Below the pieces are notes generated by a model. The model saw only the letters and a program-made list of their open reading frames with translations, had not been told where the DNA came from and did not search any database. Positions 1 through 6,820 of a stretch of DNA of 10,054 bases are shown piece after piece. Both the position numbers and the translations under genes were made by a program. Origin of the DNA: an uncultured Burkholderiales bacterium (GTDB taxonomy: Bacteria; Pseudomonadota; Gammaproteobacteria; Burkholderiales; Burkholderiaceae); the NCBI GenBank assembly GCA_946480465.1, contig CAMLJY010000134.1, forward strand, positions 1-10,054, given 5' to 3'. Positions within the stretch are counted from its first letter, which is position 1, and each line of letters begins with the position of its first letter.

Positions 1-138
1 CGGCCGCGCACCCGCTTGGCGGGTGGTCCCGCGTACTCGCGGGACCGGGTGCTCCCGCGGCCGGCGCCGGGCCGCTCCCAAGGCGGCCGCGCACCCGCTT
101 GGCGGGTGGTCCCGCGTACTCGCGGGACCGGGTGCTCC
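1..138. repeat. Tandem palindromic repeat, 83-bp unit, about 1.7 copies
   Basis: A 55-bp block at 1-55 recurs without mismatch at 84-138, so the period is 83 bp; a 28-bp GC-rich segment (56-83) lies between. The array is probably longer, because the window edge cuts it at the left. Each block holds two adjacent hairpins. In copy 1, CACCCGC (9-15) pairs with GCGGGTG (19-25) across a 3-nt loop, and GGTCCCGCG (25-33) pairs with CGCGGGACC (38-46) across TACT. A competing outer stem, GCACCCG (8-14) with CGGGTGC (46-52), could replace the first hairpin. This looks like a REP/BIME-type intergenic palindromic element; I cannot name a family. It starts 2 bp beyond the dsbA stop codon. Reading frames across it look like artefacts of base composition. 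Confidence 0.85.
92..129 (-). terminator. Paired hairpins just after dsbA, possible 3' end signal
   Basis: Copy 2 of the palindromic repeat places a 9-bp perfect stem (108-116 with 121-129, 4-nt loop) and a 7-bp perfect stem (92-98 with 102-108, 3-nt loop) immediately 3' of dsbA as transcribed. The stems are strong enough to stabilise an mRNA end or help termination. No U-tract follows, so this is not a canonical intrinsic terminator. The role is inferred from position and structure only. Confidence 0.35.
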
Positions 139-140
139 AT

Positions 141-782
141 TTATCCTCGCCGCGCGCGCTGAATCAGCGCATCCATCACCTGCAGCGCCCGCTCGTGCCC
201 GCCAGCCTGTCCCACCGAGGTGATGAAGCGGCCCTGCACCGCCAGCGTGGGCACGCCTTCGAGCTTGTAGGTGTTGGCCAGTTGTTTGGCCTGGTTGCAC
301 TTGGTCGCGACCGAGAAGCTGTTCATCGTGTCCTTCAGTTTCGCGAAGTCCAGCCCGTTGTCCTTCGACAGCGTCTGCAGGTCGGCGTCCTTCTCGAGCC
401 GCAGCTTCTGCAGGTGGATGGCGTTGAAGACCTTGCGGTGCATCGCGTCCAGCTGCCCCAGCGCCTCCAGCGCGTAGTAGAGCTTCTGGTAGGGCTCGTG
501 CGGCGGCCCGAAGGAGACCGGGATGCGGCGGAACACCACGTCGGCCGGCAGCTTGCGCACCCAGGCGTCCAGCGAAGGCTCGAAGGCGTGGCAGTGCGGG
601 CACCAGTAACCGAAGAACTCCATCGCCTCCACCTTGCCGGCCGGCGTGCTCACCGGCGCGGGCGTCTGCAGCCGGGTGAATTCCTTGCCTTCCACCGGCT
701 GCGCCTGCGCCTGGGCGGCCGCGGTCCACAGGGTGGCGAGGCTGCCGGCGCCCAGCCCGAGGGCGAAATCACGACGCTTCAT
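141..782 (-). CDS. dsbA: Thiol:disulfide interchange protein DsbA
   Basis: Periplasmic thiol oxidase of 213 aa that introduces disulfide bonds into secreted proteins and is normally re-oxidised by DsbB. The thioredoxin-fold active site CPHC is at residues 61-64, after FFGYW. The cis-proline loop GVPT is at 176-179, and the helical insertion lies between them. A signal peptide covers about residues 1-26 (cleavage near AQAQA). It starts MKRRDFALG, so the twin arginine plus F/L resembles a Tat signal. An extra cysteine, C162 (KCNQ), lies outside the active site. I chose the ATG at 780-782 because it begins the signal peptide and has AAGGA a short distance upstream; the frame stays open to 836, but that extension has no signal-like character. 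It is the third gene after argS and the SPOR gene, 69 bp downstream of the latter. Family assignment is firm; the DsbA versus DsbL subtype is not settled. Confidence 0.95.
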   Translation of the reverse strand: MKRRDFALGLGAGSLATLWTAAAQAQAQPVEGKEFTRLQTPAPVSTPAGKVEAMEFFGYWCPHCHAFEPSLDAWVRKLPADVVFRRIPVSFGPPHEPYQKLYYALEALGQLDAMHRKVFNAIHLQKLRLEKDADLQTLSKDNGLDFAKLKDTMNSFSVATKCNQAKQLANTYKLEGVPTLAVQGRFITSVGQAGGHERALQVMDALIQRARRG

Positions 783-851
783 TCGAGGAGTCCTTTGAGG
801 TGAGGTTGCCGGTCTGCGATCCGGGCCGGCGCACACAAGTTCAACGCCGGT

Positions 852-1538
852 TCAGCGCTCCACGCGGACCAGGCTGGCCTCGACGCTGGCGCTGGCGAGG
901 CGGGCCTGCATGGTTTCCGCCTCGTCGCGGCCGTCGAAGGGGCCGACCCGGACGCGGTAGACCGTGCGGCCGGACTGCTCGCGCTCCATCACGCGGGCGC
1001 CGACCCCCATCATCGCCAGCTTGGCGCGCTGCTGTTCGGCATCTTCGGCGCGGGAATAGGCGCCGGCCTGGACGTAGTAGCTGAAGCTGTCGGACGCCGG
1101 GGTTGAGGCCTTGGGCGCCTGGCCTGCCAGGATCGCGGCCGGGTCGCGCGCACTGCGCGGGCCCGAGGCCGGCGCGGCGGCGGTGGGTGCGCCGGTGGCC
1201 GGCCCGCTCGCCACGCGTGCCGGCGCCGTCGCGGCCGAGGCCGCATCGTCGGATGCCGGCGCGACCGCGCCCGAGGCGGCCGGCGCCGGCGGCGGGGCCG
1301 GCCTGGCGGGATTGCGGCCGGCCAGCGGCGCGTTCGGGTCCCAGTTGCGGTTCTTCGCCGCCTCGGCCGCGTCCTGTTCGGCGGTGCGCTGGTGCACCTT
1401 GTTGACGAAGGGGATGGGCACCTTGGTGATGTACAGCGCCACCGCCAGCGCCAGGGCCAGGCCGATCAGCAGCCCGACCACCATGCCCAGCACGAAGCCG
1501 CCGCGCTGGCTGGCCTTGCCGTTCTTGGCCGCGCTCAT
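852..1538 (-). CDS. SPOR-domain inner-membrane protein
   Basis: A 228-aa, single-pass membrane protein with a FtsN-like layout. A short basic cytoplasmic N-terminus is followed by one hydrophobic helix (about residues 14-38). Next comes a long Ala/Pro-rich periplasmic linker (about 70-148) and a C-terminal SPOR domain (about 152-226), which opens with YYVQAGAY (154-161) and contains YRVRVGPF (194-201). SPOR domains bind denuded septal peptidoglycan, so a role at the division site or in envelope maintenance is likely, but the specific function is unknown. The start codon overlaps the argS stop as ATGA (1535-1538), which indicates translational coupling. The argS - SPOR - dsbA order is, from memory, common in betaproteobacteria. 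Whether this is the organism's FtsN or a paralogue cannot be told from the window. Confidence 0.9.
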   Translation of the reverse strand: MSAAKNGKASQRGGFVLGMVVGLLIGLALALAVALYITKVPIPFVNKVHQRTAEQDAAEAAKNRNWDPNAPLAGRNPARPAPPPAPAASGAVAPASDDAASAATAPARVASGPATGAPTAAAPASGPRSARDPAAILAGQAPKASTPASDSFSYYVQAGAYSRAEDAEQQRAKLAMMGVGARVMEREQSGRTVYRVRVGPFDGRDEAETMQARLASASVEASLVRVER

Positions 1539-3241
1539 TGCGCCGACTCCAGGGCCTCGCGTGCCATCGCTTCGGGCGCGCTCACGCCCAGCAGGTCCAG
1601 CGCGTTGCGCAGCACCTGCTTCGTGGCCGACAGCAGCGCCATGCGGGCGCGGGCCAGCGCCGGGTCGTCGACCAGGAAACGCTCGGCATCGTAATAACTG
1701 TGATAGGCCGCGGCCAGGTCACGCAGGTAGAACGCGATGTCGTGCGGCGCCATGTCGGCCGCGGCGGCGGCCAGCATGTCCGGGTAGGCGGCCAGCTTCA
1801 GCATCAGCGCCTGCTCGCTGGGCGCCACCAGCAGCGACAAGTCCTCGCTGCCGTCCACCGGCTGGCCACCGCGGTTCGCGTGCTCGGCCAGCACCGAGCA
1901 GATGCGCGCATGCGCGTACTGCACGTAGAACACCGGGTTGTCGTTGTTGGCCTTCAGCGCCAGGTCGACGTCGAAGGTGAACTCGGTGTCGGCCTTGCGG
2001 CTGATCAGGAAGAAGCGCACCGCGTCGCGGCTGGTCCAGTCGATCAGGTCGCGCAGCGTCACGTAGCCGCCGACGCGCTTGGAGATCTTCACCTCCTCGC
2101 CGCCCTTCATCACCGTGACCATCTTGTGCAGCACGTAGTCCGGCCAGCCCTGAGGGATGCCGGCGCCCGCGGCCTGCAGGCCGGCGCGCACTCGGGCGAT
2201 GGTGCCGTGGTGGTCGGTGCCCTGCACGTTGATGACCTTCTGGAACCCGCGCTCCCACTTGTTGACGTGGTAGGCCACGTCGGGCACGAAGTAGGTGTAC
2301 GAGCCATCCGTCTTGCGCATGACCCGGTCCTTGTCGTCGCCGTAGTCGGTGGACCGCAGCCACAGCGCGCCTTCGTGCTCGTAGGTCTTGCCGGCAGCCT
2401 GCAGCCGGGCGACGGTGGCGTCGACCTTGCCGTCGGTGTAGAGGCTGGACTCGAGGAAATAGTGGTCGAAGCGCACGCCGAAGGCCCGCAGGTCCAGGTC
2501 CTGCTCGTGGCGCAGGTAGGCCACCGCGAACTGGCGGATGCCGTCCAGGTCGTTCACCTCGCCGCTGGCGGTGAACTCGCGGTCGTCCGCGTGCACGGTC
2601 TTCCTGGCCAGGAAGTCGGCGGCGATGTCGGCGATGTAGTCGCCGTTGTAGGCCGCGTCCGGCCACTCGGCGTCACCCGGCTTCAGGCCGCGCAGTCGCG
2701 CCTGCACCGAGTTGGCCAGCGTCGCGATCTGCACGCCGGCGTCGTTGTAATAGAACTCGCGCTGCACCTGCCAGCCCTGCGACTCGAACAGGCGGCAGAT
2801 GGAGTCGCCCAGCGCCGCCTGGCGGCCATGGCCCACGTGCAGCGGGCCGGTGGGGTTGGCCGAGACGAACTCGACCATGAGGCGCTGGCCGTTCGCGGCG
2901 CGGCGCCCGAAGGCGTCACCCGCGGCGCGCACCTCGGCGACGATGGCCTGGCGCGCCGCGGCCTTGAGTTTCAGGTTGATGAAGCCGGGGCCGGCGATGT
3001 CCAGCGCATCGACCCAGCGTTCGACCGCCGCCTGCGCGCGCAGCGCGTCCACCAGTTGCGTGGCCAACTCGCGCGGGTTGCGCTTCAGCCCTCGCGCCAG
3101 CTGCATCGCGGCAGTGATGGCGAAATCGCCGTGGGCGGCCTGTTTTGGGGACTCGAAGGCGGGCTCGAACGCGGTTCCCGGCGCGAGCTGCGCGACCGCG
3201 GCGCCCAGCGCCTCGAGCAGCTGCTGCTTGGCTTGGATCAT
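1535..3241 (-). CDS. argS: Arginyl-tRNA synthetase (class I)
   Basis: Cytoplasmic enzyme of 568 aa that charges tRNA(Arg) with arginine using ATP; the length is normal for the family. The N-terminal add-1 domain (about 5-95) is followed by the class I catalytic core. The HIGH signature appears as [13 protein letters not shown] (126-138), with HVGH at 135-138. GTDHHG is at 341-346. The second signature is degenerate, KISKR (385-389) in place of KMSKS, a position that is variable in ArgRS. The C-terminal DALR-type anticodon-binding domain covers roughly 450-568. The frame is open upstream to 3448, but similarity begins at [12 protein letters not shown], so the ATG at 3239-3241 is chosen. No Shine-Dalgarno sequence is visible before it. 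It is first in the minus-strand cluster and divergent from the kinase gene. Confidence 0.97.
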   Translation of the reverse strand: MIQAKQQLLEALGAAVAQLAPGTAFEPAFESPKQAAHGDFAITAAMQLARGLKRNPRELATQLVDALRAQAAVERWVDALDIAGPGFINLKLKAAARQAIVAEVRAAGDAFGRRAANGQRLMVEFVSANPTGPLHVGHGRQAALGDSICRLFESQGWQVQREFYYNDAGVQIATLANSVQARLRGLKPGDAEWPDAAYNGDYIADIAADFLARKTVHADDREFTASGEVNDLDGIRQFAVAYLRHEQDLDLRAFGVRFDHYFLESSLYTDGKVDATVARLQAAGKTYEHEGALWLRSTDYGDDKDRVMRKTDGSYTYFVPDVAYHVNKWERGFQKVINVQGTDHHGTIARVRAGLQAAGAGIPQGWPDYVLHKMVTVMKGGEEVKISKRVGGYVTLRDLIDWTSRDAVRFFLISRKADTEFTFDVDLALKANNDNPVFYVQYAHARICSVLAEHANRGGQPVDGSEDLSLLVAPSEQALMLKLAAYPDMLAAAAADMAPHDIAFYLRDLAAAYHSYYDAERFLVDDPALARARMALLSATKQVLRNALDLLGVSAPEAMAREALESAQ

Positions 3242-3249
3242 GGGCGCGG

Positions 3250-3255
3250 ATTCTA
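3250..3255 (-). promoter_or_regulatory. Candidate -10 box of argS
   Basis: On the minus strand TAGAAT matches the sigma-70 -10 consensus at five of six positions. Transcription would start near 3243, leaving about 2 nt before the argS ATG, which fits the absence of a Shine-Dalgarno sequence. No good -35 hexamer is seen at the right spacing, so confidence is low. Confidence 0.3.
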
Positions 3256-3398
3256 AGTTGGGGTCCTCCGCTCCCCAGGGCGGCGGATGGCGCCGGCGGC
3301 GGCGGCCGGTGCGGGGCTCGGATCCGTGAGCGAGGCACCGGCTCGGGGGCGGTTCGTTGCCGCGCGGTGGGCGGGATTTCCGCCCCGCACGCCGCATG

Positions 3399-3430
3399 GG
3401 CCGGCCTGCATAATCGCCCGCAGGCCGGCC
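3399..3430. promoter_or_regulatory. Perfect 11-bp inverted repeat in the argS/kinase divergent spacer
   Basis: GGCCGGCCTGC (3399-3409) and its exact reverse complement (3420-3430) flank a 10-bp centre (3410-3419). CATAAT (3409-3414), a -10-like hexamer for the kinase gene, begins at the inner edge of the left arm. The dyad lies 24 bp before the kinase start. It could be an operator or an RNA hairpin in the leader. The rest of the 212-bp spacer (3242-3453) is GC-rich and shows no gene. Confidence 0.45.
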
Positions 3431-3453
3431 GTCTTGCGGCGGCCGCAAGCCCC

Positions 3454-4803
3454 TTGAGCGCCACGCCCCCTTCCGCCGCCGCCGAACCCGACCATCCCGC
3501 GTGGATCGGCCGTTACCGCGTCCAGTCGCGCATCGGCGAAGGCGCCACCAGCGAGGTCTTCCTCGCCCGCGACGACTTCCGCGACCGCCTGGTGGCCATC
3601 AAGCGCGTGCGCGCCGCCGGCAGCCTGGCCAGCGCGGACAGCCACTACCGCACGCATTTCTTCGATGCCGAGGCGGCCCTGGCGGGCAAGCTGAAGCACC
3701 CGAACGTCGTCGAGATCTTCGACGCCGTGCCCGACGCGGTGATGCCCTACCTGGTGATGGAGTACGTGCCGGGCGTAACGCTGCGGCGCTTCTGCCGCGC
3801 CGACACGCTGCTGTCGCTGGACCAGATCGTCGAAATCGGCTTCAAGTGCGCGAAGGCACTGGGCTACGTGGCGCGGCAGGGCTTGATCCACCGCGACGTC
3901 AAGCCGGCCAACATCCTGGCCGTGATGCAGAACGAGCACGTCATCGACGTCAAGGTCAGTGACTTCGGCAGCGTGCTCGACACGCTGAGCGAGCGCACGC
4001 AGGTCTTCCGGGTCGGCTCGCTGGCCTACATGTCCCCGGAGCAGCTGGACGGCAGCACGCTCGATTCACGCGCCGACCAGTATTCGCTCGCGGCGGTGCT
4101 GTACCACCTGGTGGCCGGCCGCCCGCCGTTCGATGCGCAGACGCAGCCGGCGCTGATGCACCAGATCTACAACGGGCAGCCGCCGGCGCTGTCGTCGCTG
4201 CGCGAAGGCGTGCCGCCGCGCATGCACGCCATCCTGGAGCGCGCGCTGTCGAAGCAGCGCGACGACCGCTACGCCTCATGGGACGAGTTCGCCGAAGACT
4301 GGTCCTCCCTCGTGGCCAATGCCGAGGTGCCGCGGGCGCAGCTGCAGGACGTGCTGCATTCCGAGCGCTTCAACCTGCTGCGTTCGCTCGAGTTCTTCGC
4401 CGGCTTCGGCGACGTCGAGCTGTGGGAGGTGGTGCACCGCGCGCGCTGGCAGCGCCACGCCTTCGGCGCCGCGCTTTACCGCAAGGGCGAGGAAGGCCGC
4501 ACCTTCCACATCATTGCCCAGGGCCGCATCGACGTGTACCGCGACGGCAACCGTGTCGCGCAGCTCGGTGCCGGCACCTCGGTCGGCGAGATGGCCTACC
4601 TGGCGCCCAGCCCGGACCTGCGCACCCACGCGGCCGACGTGATCGTCTCCGAGGCGGCGACGACGCTGGGCTTCACGCCCGAGACGATGGAAGCGCTCAG
4701 CGCCACCACGCGCCACCTGTTCGACGGCGCCTTCATCCGTGTGCTGGTGCGGCGGCTGCATGCCGCGCACGAGGCGCTGGCGCACCCGCGGCGCATCCTG
4801 TAG
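3454..4803 (+). CDS. Ser/Thr protein kinase with C-terminal cyclic-nucleotide-binding domain
   Basis: A 449-aa, eukaryotic-like kinase fused to a CRP-type cNMP-binding fold. Kinase domain (about 20-285): glycine loop GEGATSEV (28-35, with Ser replacing the third Gly), VAIK lysine K50, helix-C glutamate E73, catalytic loop HRDVKPAN (146-153; D148, K150, N153), DFG (170-172), SPE (194-196), D208 and R272. All catalytic residues are present, so it should be active. C-terminal domain (about 305-440): a beta-roll with a phosphate-cassette-like GEMAYL (378-383) and RTHA (390-393). No membrane segment is seen, so it is probably cytoplasmic. No ATG lies upstream in frame; the TTG at 3454 gives a sensible N-terminus, and the GTG at 3367 is an alternative. 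The nucleotide ligand and substrates are unknown. A weak hairpin (4803-4818) follows the stop. The psiF gene begins 140 bp downstream. Confidence 0.93.
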   Translation: MSATPPSAAAEPDHPAWIGRYRVQSRIGEGATSEVFLARDDFRDRLVAIKRVRAAGSLASADSHYRTHFFDAEAALAGKLKHPNVVEIFDAVPDAVMPYLVMEYVPGVTLRRFCRADTLLSLDQIVEIGFKCAKALGYVARQGLIHRDVKPANILAVMQNEHVIDVKVSDFGSVLDTLSERTQVFRVGSLAYMSPEQLDGSTLDSRADQYSLAAVLYHLVAGRPPFDAQTQPALMHQIYNGQPPALSSLREGVPPRMHAILERALSKQRDDRYASWDEFAEDWSSLVANAEVPRAQLQDVLHSERFNLLRSLEFFAGFGDVELWEVVHRARWQRHAFGAALYRKGEEGRTFHIIAQGRIDVYRDGNRVAQLGAGTSVGEMAYLAPSPDLRTHAADVIVSEAATTLGFTPETMEALSATTRHLFDGAFIRVLVRRLHAAHEALAHPRRIL

Positions 4804-4919
4804 CACCACGCACGGTGCGGCCGCGGGTATGTCCCCGGCAGGGCGTGTCCGCCCGGTCGCCCGCCGCTTCGTTGCAGGCTTGTGGCGAACCCGGGCCGGA
4901 GTTCTTCGGCACGCCGCCG

Positions 4920-4938
4920 CATCAACGAGGAAGGAAAC
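4920..4938 (+). promoter_or_regulatory. Shared 19-bp leader with ribosome-binding site, copy 1
   Basis: CATCAACGAGGAAGGAAAC contains the strong Shine-Dalgarno stretch GAGGAAGGA just before the first psiF-like start codon. The identical 19 bp recurs at 5394-5412 before the second psiF-like gene, while the bases on either side differ. It fixes the start at 4944. Confidence 0.8.
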
Positions 4939-4943
4939 CCACC

Positions 4944-5258
4944 ATGACCGCAAAGACCCTCATCGCCGCCTTCGCGTCGCTCACGCTGTCGTTCGGCGCC
5001 CTGGCCGCCAACGAGCCGGCCGCCGGCGCATCGAAGGCGCCCACGGCGCAGCAGTCCAAGATGGCCAGCTGCAACAAGGACGCGGGCGAGAAGTCGCTGA
5101 AAGGCGACGAGCGCAAGAAGTTCATGAGCGAGTGCCTGTCGGCGAAGAGGCCGATGACCCAGCAGGACAAGATGAAGAACTGCAACAAGGAAGCGGGCGA
5201 CAAGTCGCTGAAGGGCGACGAGCGCAAGAAGTTCATGAGCGACTGCCTGAAGGCCTGA
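4944..5258 (+). CDS. PsiF-family small secreted protein with two PsiF modules
   Basis: A 104-aa protein with a Sec signal peptide (about 1-21, ending FGALA before ANEP), so it is probably periplasmic. It carries two PsiF repeats, about residues 34-66 and 71-104. Each has the pattern QQ-K-C-NK-(D/E)AG-KSLKGDERKKFMS-CL. The four cysteines C43, C64, C80 and C101 form two pairs, each 21 residues apart, which suggests one intramodule disulfide per repeat. E. coli PsiF is phosphate-starvation-inducible, but its molecular function is unknown. No Pho box is visible upstream. Identical stretches at DNA level between the modules (for example around 5105-5142 and 5216-5253) point to recent internal duplication. 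The start follows a strong GAGGAAGGA site. A paralogue lies 160 bp downstream. Confidence 0.88.
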   Translation: MTAKTLIAAFASLTLSFGALAANEPAAGASKAPTAQQSKMASCNKDAGEKSLKGDERKKFMSECLSAKRPMTQQDKMKNCNKEAGDKSLKGDERKKFMSDCLKA

Positions 5259-5260
5259 GC

Positions 5261-5302
5261 GCGCGGGGGCCGAGTCCCGCGCACCGCCTCCCTCTTCGGA
5301 GG
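5261..5302 (+). terminator. Two adjacent GC hairpins after the first psiF-like gene
   Basis: GCGCGGG (5261-5267) pairs perfectly with CCCGCGC (5276-5282) across 8 nt, 2 bp after the stop codon. CCTCC (5287-5291) pairs with GGAGG (5298-5302) across 6 nt. Neither is followed by a T-run, so they may be a weak terminator or an mRNA-stabilising 3' end rather than a classical intrinsic terminator. Confidence 0.35.
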
Positions 5303-5393
5303 GGGGCGCGACAGCGCATCGAAACCTCCTCGTGGGTGATTGTGGACAGCCGGTGCCAAGGCTCCAATGCGTCTCGGCGCAACGCCAAAACCC

Positions 5394-5412
5394 CATCAAC
5401 GAGGAAGGAAAC
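5394..5412 (+). promoter_or_regulatory. Shared 19-bp leader with ribosome-binding site, copy 2
   Basis: Exact copy of the sequence at 4920-4938, including GAGGAAGGA, placed 6 bp before the ATG of the second psiF-like gene. The conservation of a non-coding leader between paralogues suggests the duplication carried the translation signal with it. Confidence 0.8.
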
Positions 5413-5418
5413 GCTGTC

Positions 5419-5661
5419 ATGAACACCAAGAACCGCATCGCCGCCGCCACCGTCGCCACGCTGCTGCTGGCCCTGGCGGGCCACGCCCAGGCCGCGAAGG
5501 ACGCGGCACCGGCAGACGCCGCCACGGGTGCCAAGGCGCCCACCGCGCAGCAGTCGAAGATGGCCACCTGCAACAAGGAAGCCCGCGAGCAGACGCTGAA
5601 GGGCGCCGAGCGCAAGAAGTTCATGAGCGAGTGCCTGTCGTCGAAGAAGGCGGCCAAGTAA
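5419..5661 (+). CDS. PsiF-family small secreted protein with a single PsiF module
   Basis: An 80-aa protein with a signal peptide (about 1-25, ending GHAQA before AKD) and one PsiF repeat (about 42-74). C51 and C72 keep the 21-residue spacing seen in the upstream paralogue. The tail is lysine-rich (SSKKAAK). A 108-bp stretch (5533-5640) aligns without gaps to 5034-5141 of the first gene with few mismatches, so this is a tandem duplicate with one module fewer. It probably resides in the periplasm; the function is unknown, as for the family. Its own promoter may lie in the 160-bp gap, but I see no convincing -35/-10 pair. It is convergent with the LysR gene. Confidence 0.86.
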   Translation: MNTKNRIAAATVATLLLALAGHAQAAKDAAPADAATGAKAPTAQQSKMATCNKEAREQTLKGAERKKFMSECLSSKKAAK

Positions 5662-5686
5662 GCCTCGGTGCCCTTGAAGGACGAGA

Positions 5687-5710
5687 CCGGAGGCCCGAGG
5701 CTGCCTCCGG
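5687..5710. terminator. 8-bp perfect hairpin between convergent genes
   Basis: CCGGAGGC (5687-5694) pairs exactly with GCCTCCGG (5703-5710) across 8 nt. It lies 25 bp after the psiF-like stop and about 110 bp beyond the LysR stop, so it could serve transcripts from either side. GCCTCCGGCGGC occurs again at 5736-5747 and offers a competing right arm. There is no T-run. The rest of 5662-5818 shows no gene. Confidence 0.35.
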
Positions 5711-5818
5711 CGGCGGTCGTCCGTTGCGGCTGGTGGCCTCCGGCGGCATCTGGCAGGTTGCCGCGGCTTGCGGTGGCGCCTGGCCACGCCAGTCCGCGCC
5801 CCTGCCAGCCGCGGCGCG

Positions 5819-6733
5819 TCAGGCCACCTGCCCCCGCCAGTAGGCGGGATCGCCGAAGGAGTGCTTCAGGAAGTCGATCCACAGCCGCACCCGCAGCGGC
5901 AGGTGGCGGCGCTGGGGCACCACGGCGAAGATGCCGTTGGGTGGAGCCGCGAATTCGGCCAGCACCTCCTGCAGCTCGCCGCTGGCAATCTGCTGCTCCA
6001 CCTCCCAGGTGCTGCGCCAGGCCAGCCCCAGGCCCTGCAGGCACCAGGCATGCAGCACCTGGCCGTCGCTGCAGTCCAGGCGTCCGCCGGGGCGCAGGTG
6101 CGTCACCTCGCCGTCGACCCGGAAGGCCCAGCCGCGCGTCTGGCTGGCGTCTGATGACAGCAGCAGGCATTCGTGCCGCATCAGCTCGGACGGGTGCGTC
6201 GGCGTGCCGGCGCGCTTCAGGTACGAGGGCGCGGCCACGCACAGCCGCCGGTTGTCCGCCAGCCGCACGCTGACCAGGCTGGAGTCCGGCAGGTCGCCCA
6301 CGCGCACCGCCGAGTCGAAGCCTTCGTTGACGATGTCCACCACCCGGTCCGACAGGTTCAGCGACAGGCTCACGTCCGGGTGCAGCGCCAGGAACTTCGG
6401 TACCAGCGGCGCTACGTGGCGTCGGCCGAAGCCGGCGGGCGCGGTGACGCGCAGGTGCCCGCTGGCCTTGACGCCGCCGGCCGTCACGCTGGCCTCGGCA
6501 TTGGCGATGTCGGCCAGGATGCGCTGGCAATCCTCCAGGAAGGCGCTGCCTTCGTGCGTCAGCGTCAGCCGGCGCGTGGTGCGCACCAGCAGCTTCACGC
6601 CCAGGCGTTCTTCCAGCGCGTCGATGCGGCGGCCGATCACCGCCGGCGCCACGCCTTCGGCCTGCGCGGCGGCCGTCAGGCTGCCCTTGCTGGCCACGGC
6701 GGCAAAGGATTCGATCTGCTTCAACCGGTCCAT
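5819..6733 (-). CDS. LysR-type transcriptional regulator
   Basis: A 304-aa LysR-family DNA-binding regulator of normal length. The N-terminal winged helix-turn-helix (about 1-60) starts MDRLKQIESFAAVA and includes GSLTAAAQAEGVAPAVIGRRIDALE within it (the LysR recognition-helix region). A linker helix leads to the effector-binding domain (about 90-295), with VRVTAP-type and GLGLAW signatures. The frame opens ten codons earlier with a GTG at 6761-6763, but the ATG at 6731-6733 matches the usual family N-terminus. It is divergent from the haloacid dehalogenase/glcB pair with an 87-bp spacer, the classic layout for a LysR protein controlling its neighbour and itself. The overall style recalls the CrgA/DmlR branch, but the effector is unknown; a 2-carbon acid would be a reasonable guess. 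Confidence 0.93.
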   Translation of the reverse strand: MDRLKQIESFAAVASKGSLTAAAQAEGVAPAVIGRRIDALEERLGVKLLVRTTRRLTLTHEGSAFLEDCQRILADIANAEASVTAGGVKASGHLRVTAPAGFGRRHVAPLVPKFLALHPDVSLSLNLSDRVVDIVNEGFDSAVRVGDLPDSSLVSVRLADNRRLCVAAPSYLKRAGTPTHPSELMRHECLLLSSDASQTRGWAFRVDGEVTHLRPGGRLDCSDGQVLHAWCLQGLGLAWRSTWEVEQQIASGELQEVLAEFAAPPNGIFAVVPQRRHLPLRVRLWIDFLKHSFGDPAYWRGQVA

Positions 6734-6741
6734 GGCCCGGC

Positions 6742-6770
6742 AGATTACAGACAGTTCAGTCACGAATCAA
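6742..6770 (-). promoter_or_regulatory. Candidate promoter of the LysR gene
   Basis: On the minus strand TTGATT (6765-6770) and TAATCT (6742-6747) are separated by exactly 17 bp. They keep TTGA of the -35 and the key T, A and final T of the -10. Transcription would begin near 6735, about 2 nt before the ATG, so the mRNA would be nearly leaderless. No Shine-Dalgarno sequence precedes the start. Confidence 0.35.
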
Positions 6771-6775
6771 TCGCG

Positions 6776-6794
6776 TTCCAGGTTCTTAATGGAA
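6776..6794. promoter_or_regulatory. Candidate LysR operator dyad
   Basis: TTCCA (6776-6780) and TGGAA (6790-6794) form a perfect interrupted dyad with a 9-bp centre between the divergent LysR and dehalogenase genes. It would overlap or abut the -35 of a weak dehalogenase promoter (TTAATG at 6786-6791, 17 bp, TACAGT at 6809-6814). The centred T-N11-A of the classical LysR box is not perfect, so this is only a candidate. Confidence 0.3.
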
Positions 6795-6820
6795 GCCGAA
6801 GTTCGAAATACAGTCCGGCC

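Noticed and set aside
1..138. CRISPR array or tRNA-like gene at the left edge
   Set aside because: Only two 55-bp palindromic blocks with a GC-rich 28-bp spacer, too long for usual CRISPR repeats, and the folding does not give a tRNA cloverleaf with conserved T-loop or CCA features.
23..223. Short plus-strand open frame across the palindromic repeat
   Set aside because: It runs through the repeat into the antisense of dsbA and has no ribosome-binding site or recognisable protein character.
1538..3256. 572-codon open frame on the plus strand antisense to argS
   Set aside because: Same base-composition artefact, opposite a certain gene with all its signature motifs.
4803..4818. Small hairpin GCACC/GGTGC at the kinase stop codon as a terminator
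   Set aside because: A stem of only five pairs and no T-run; too weak to call as a terminator.
5414..5420. CTGTCAT, a Pho half-box, at the start codon of the second psiF-like gene
   Set aside because: E. coli psiF is PhoB-regulated, so I looked for a Pho box. Only one half-site is present, it overlaps the ATG, and no second half follows at the right spacing.
4596..6530. 644-codon minus-strand frame across the kinase end, the psiF genes and LysR
   Set aside because: It crosses several real genes on the other strand and reads part of the LysR gene out of frame; low-complexity Arg/Ala/Gly content.
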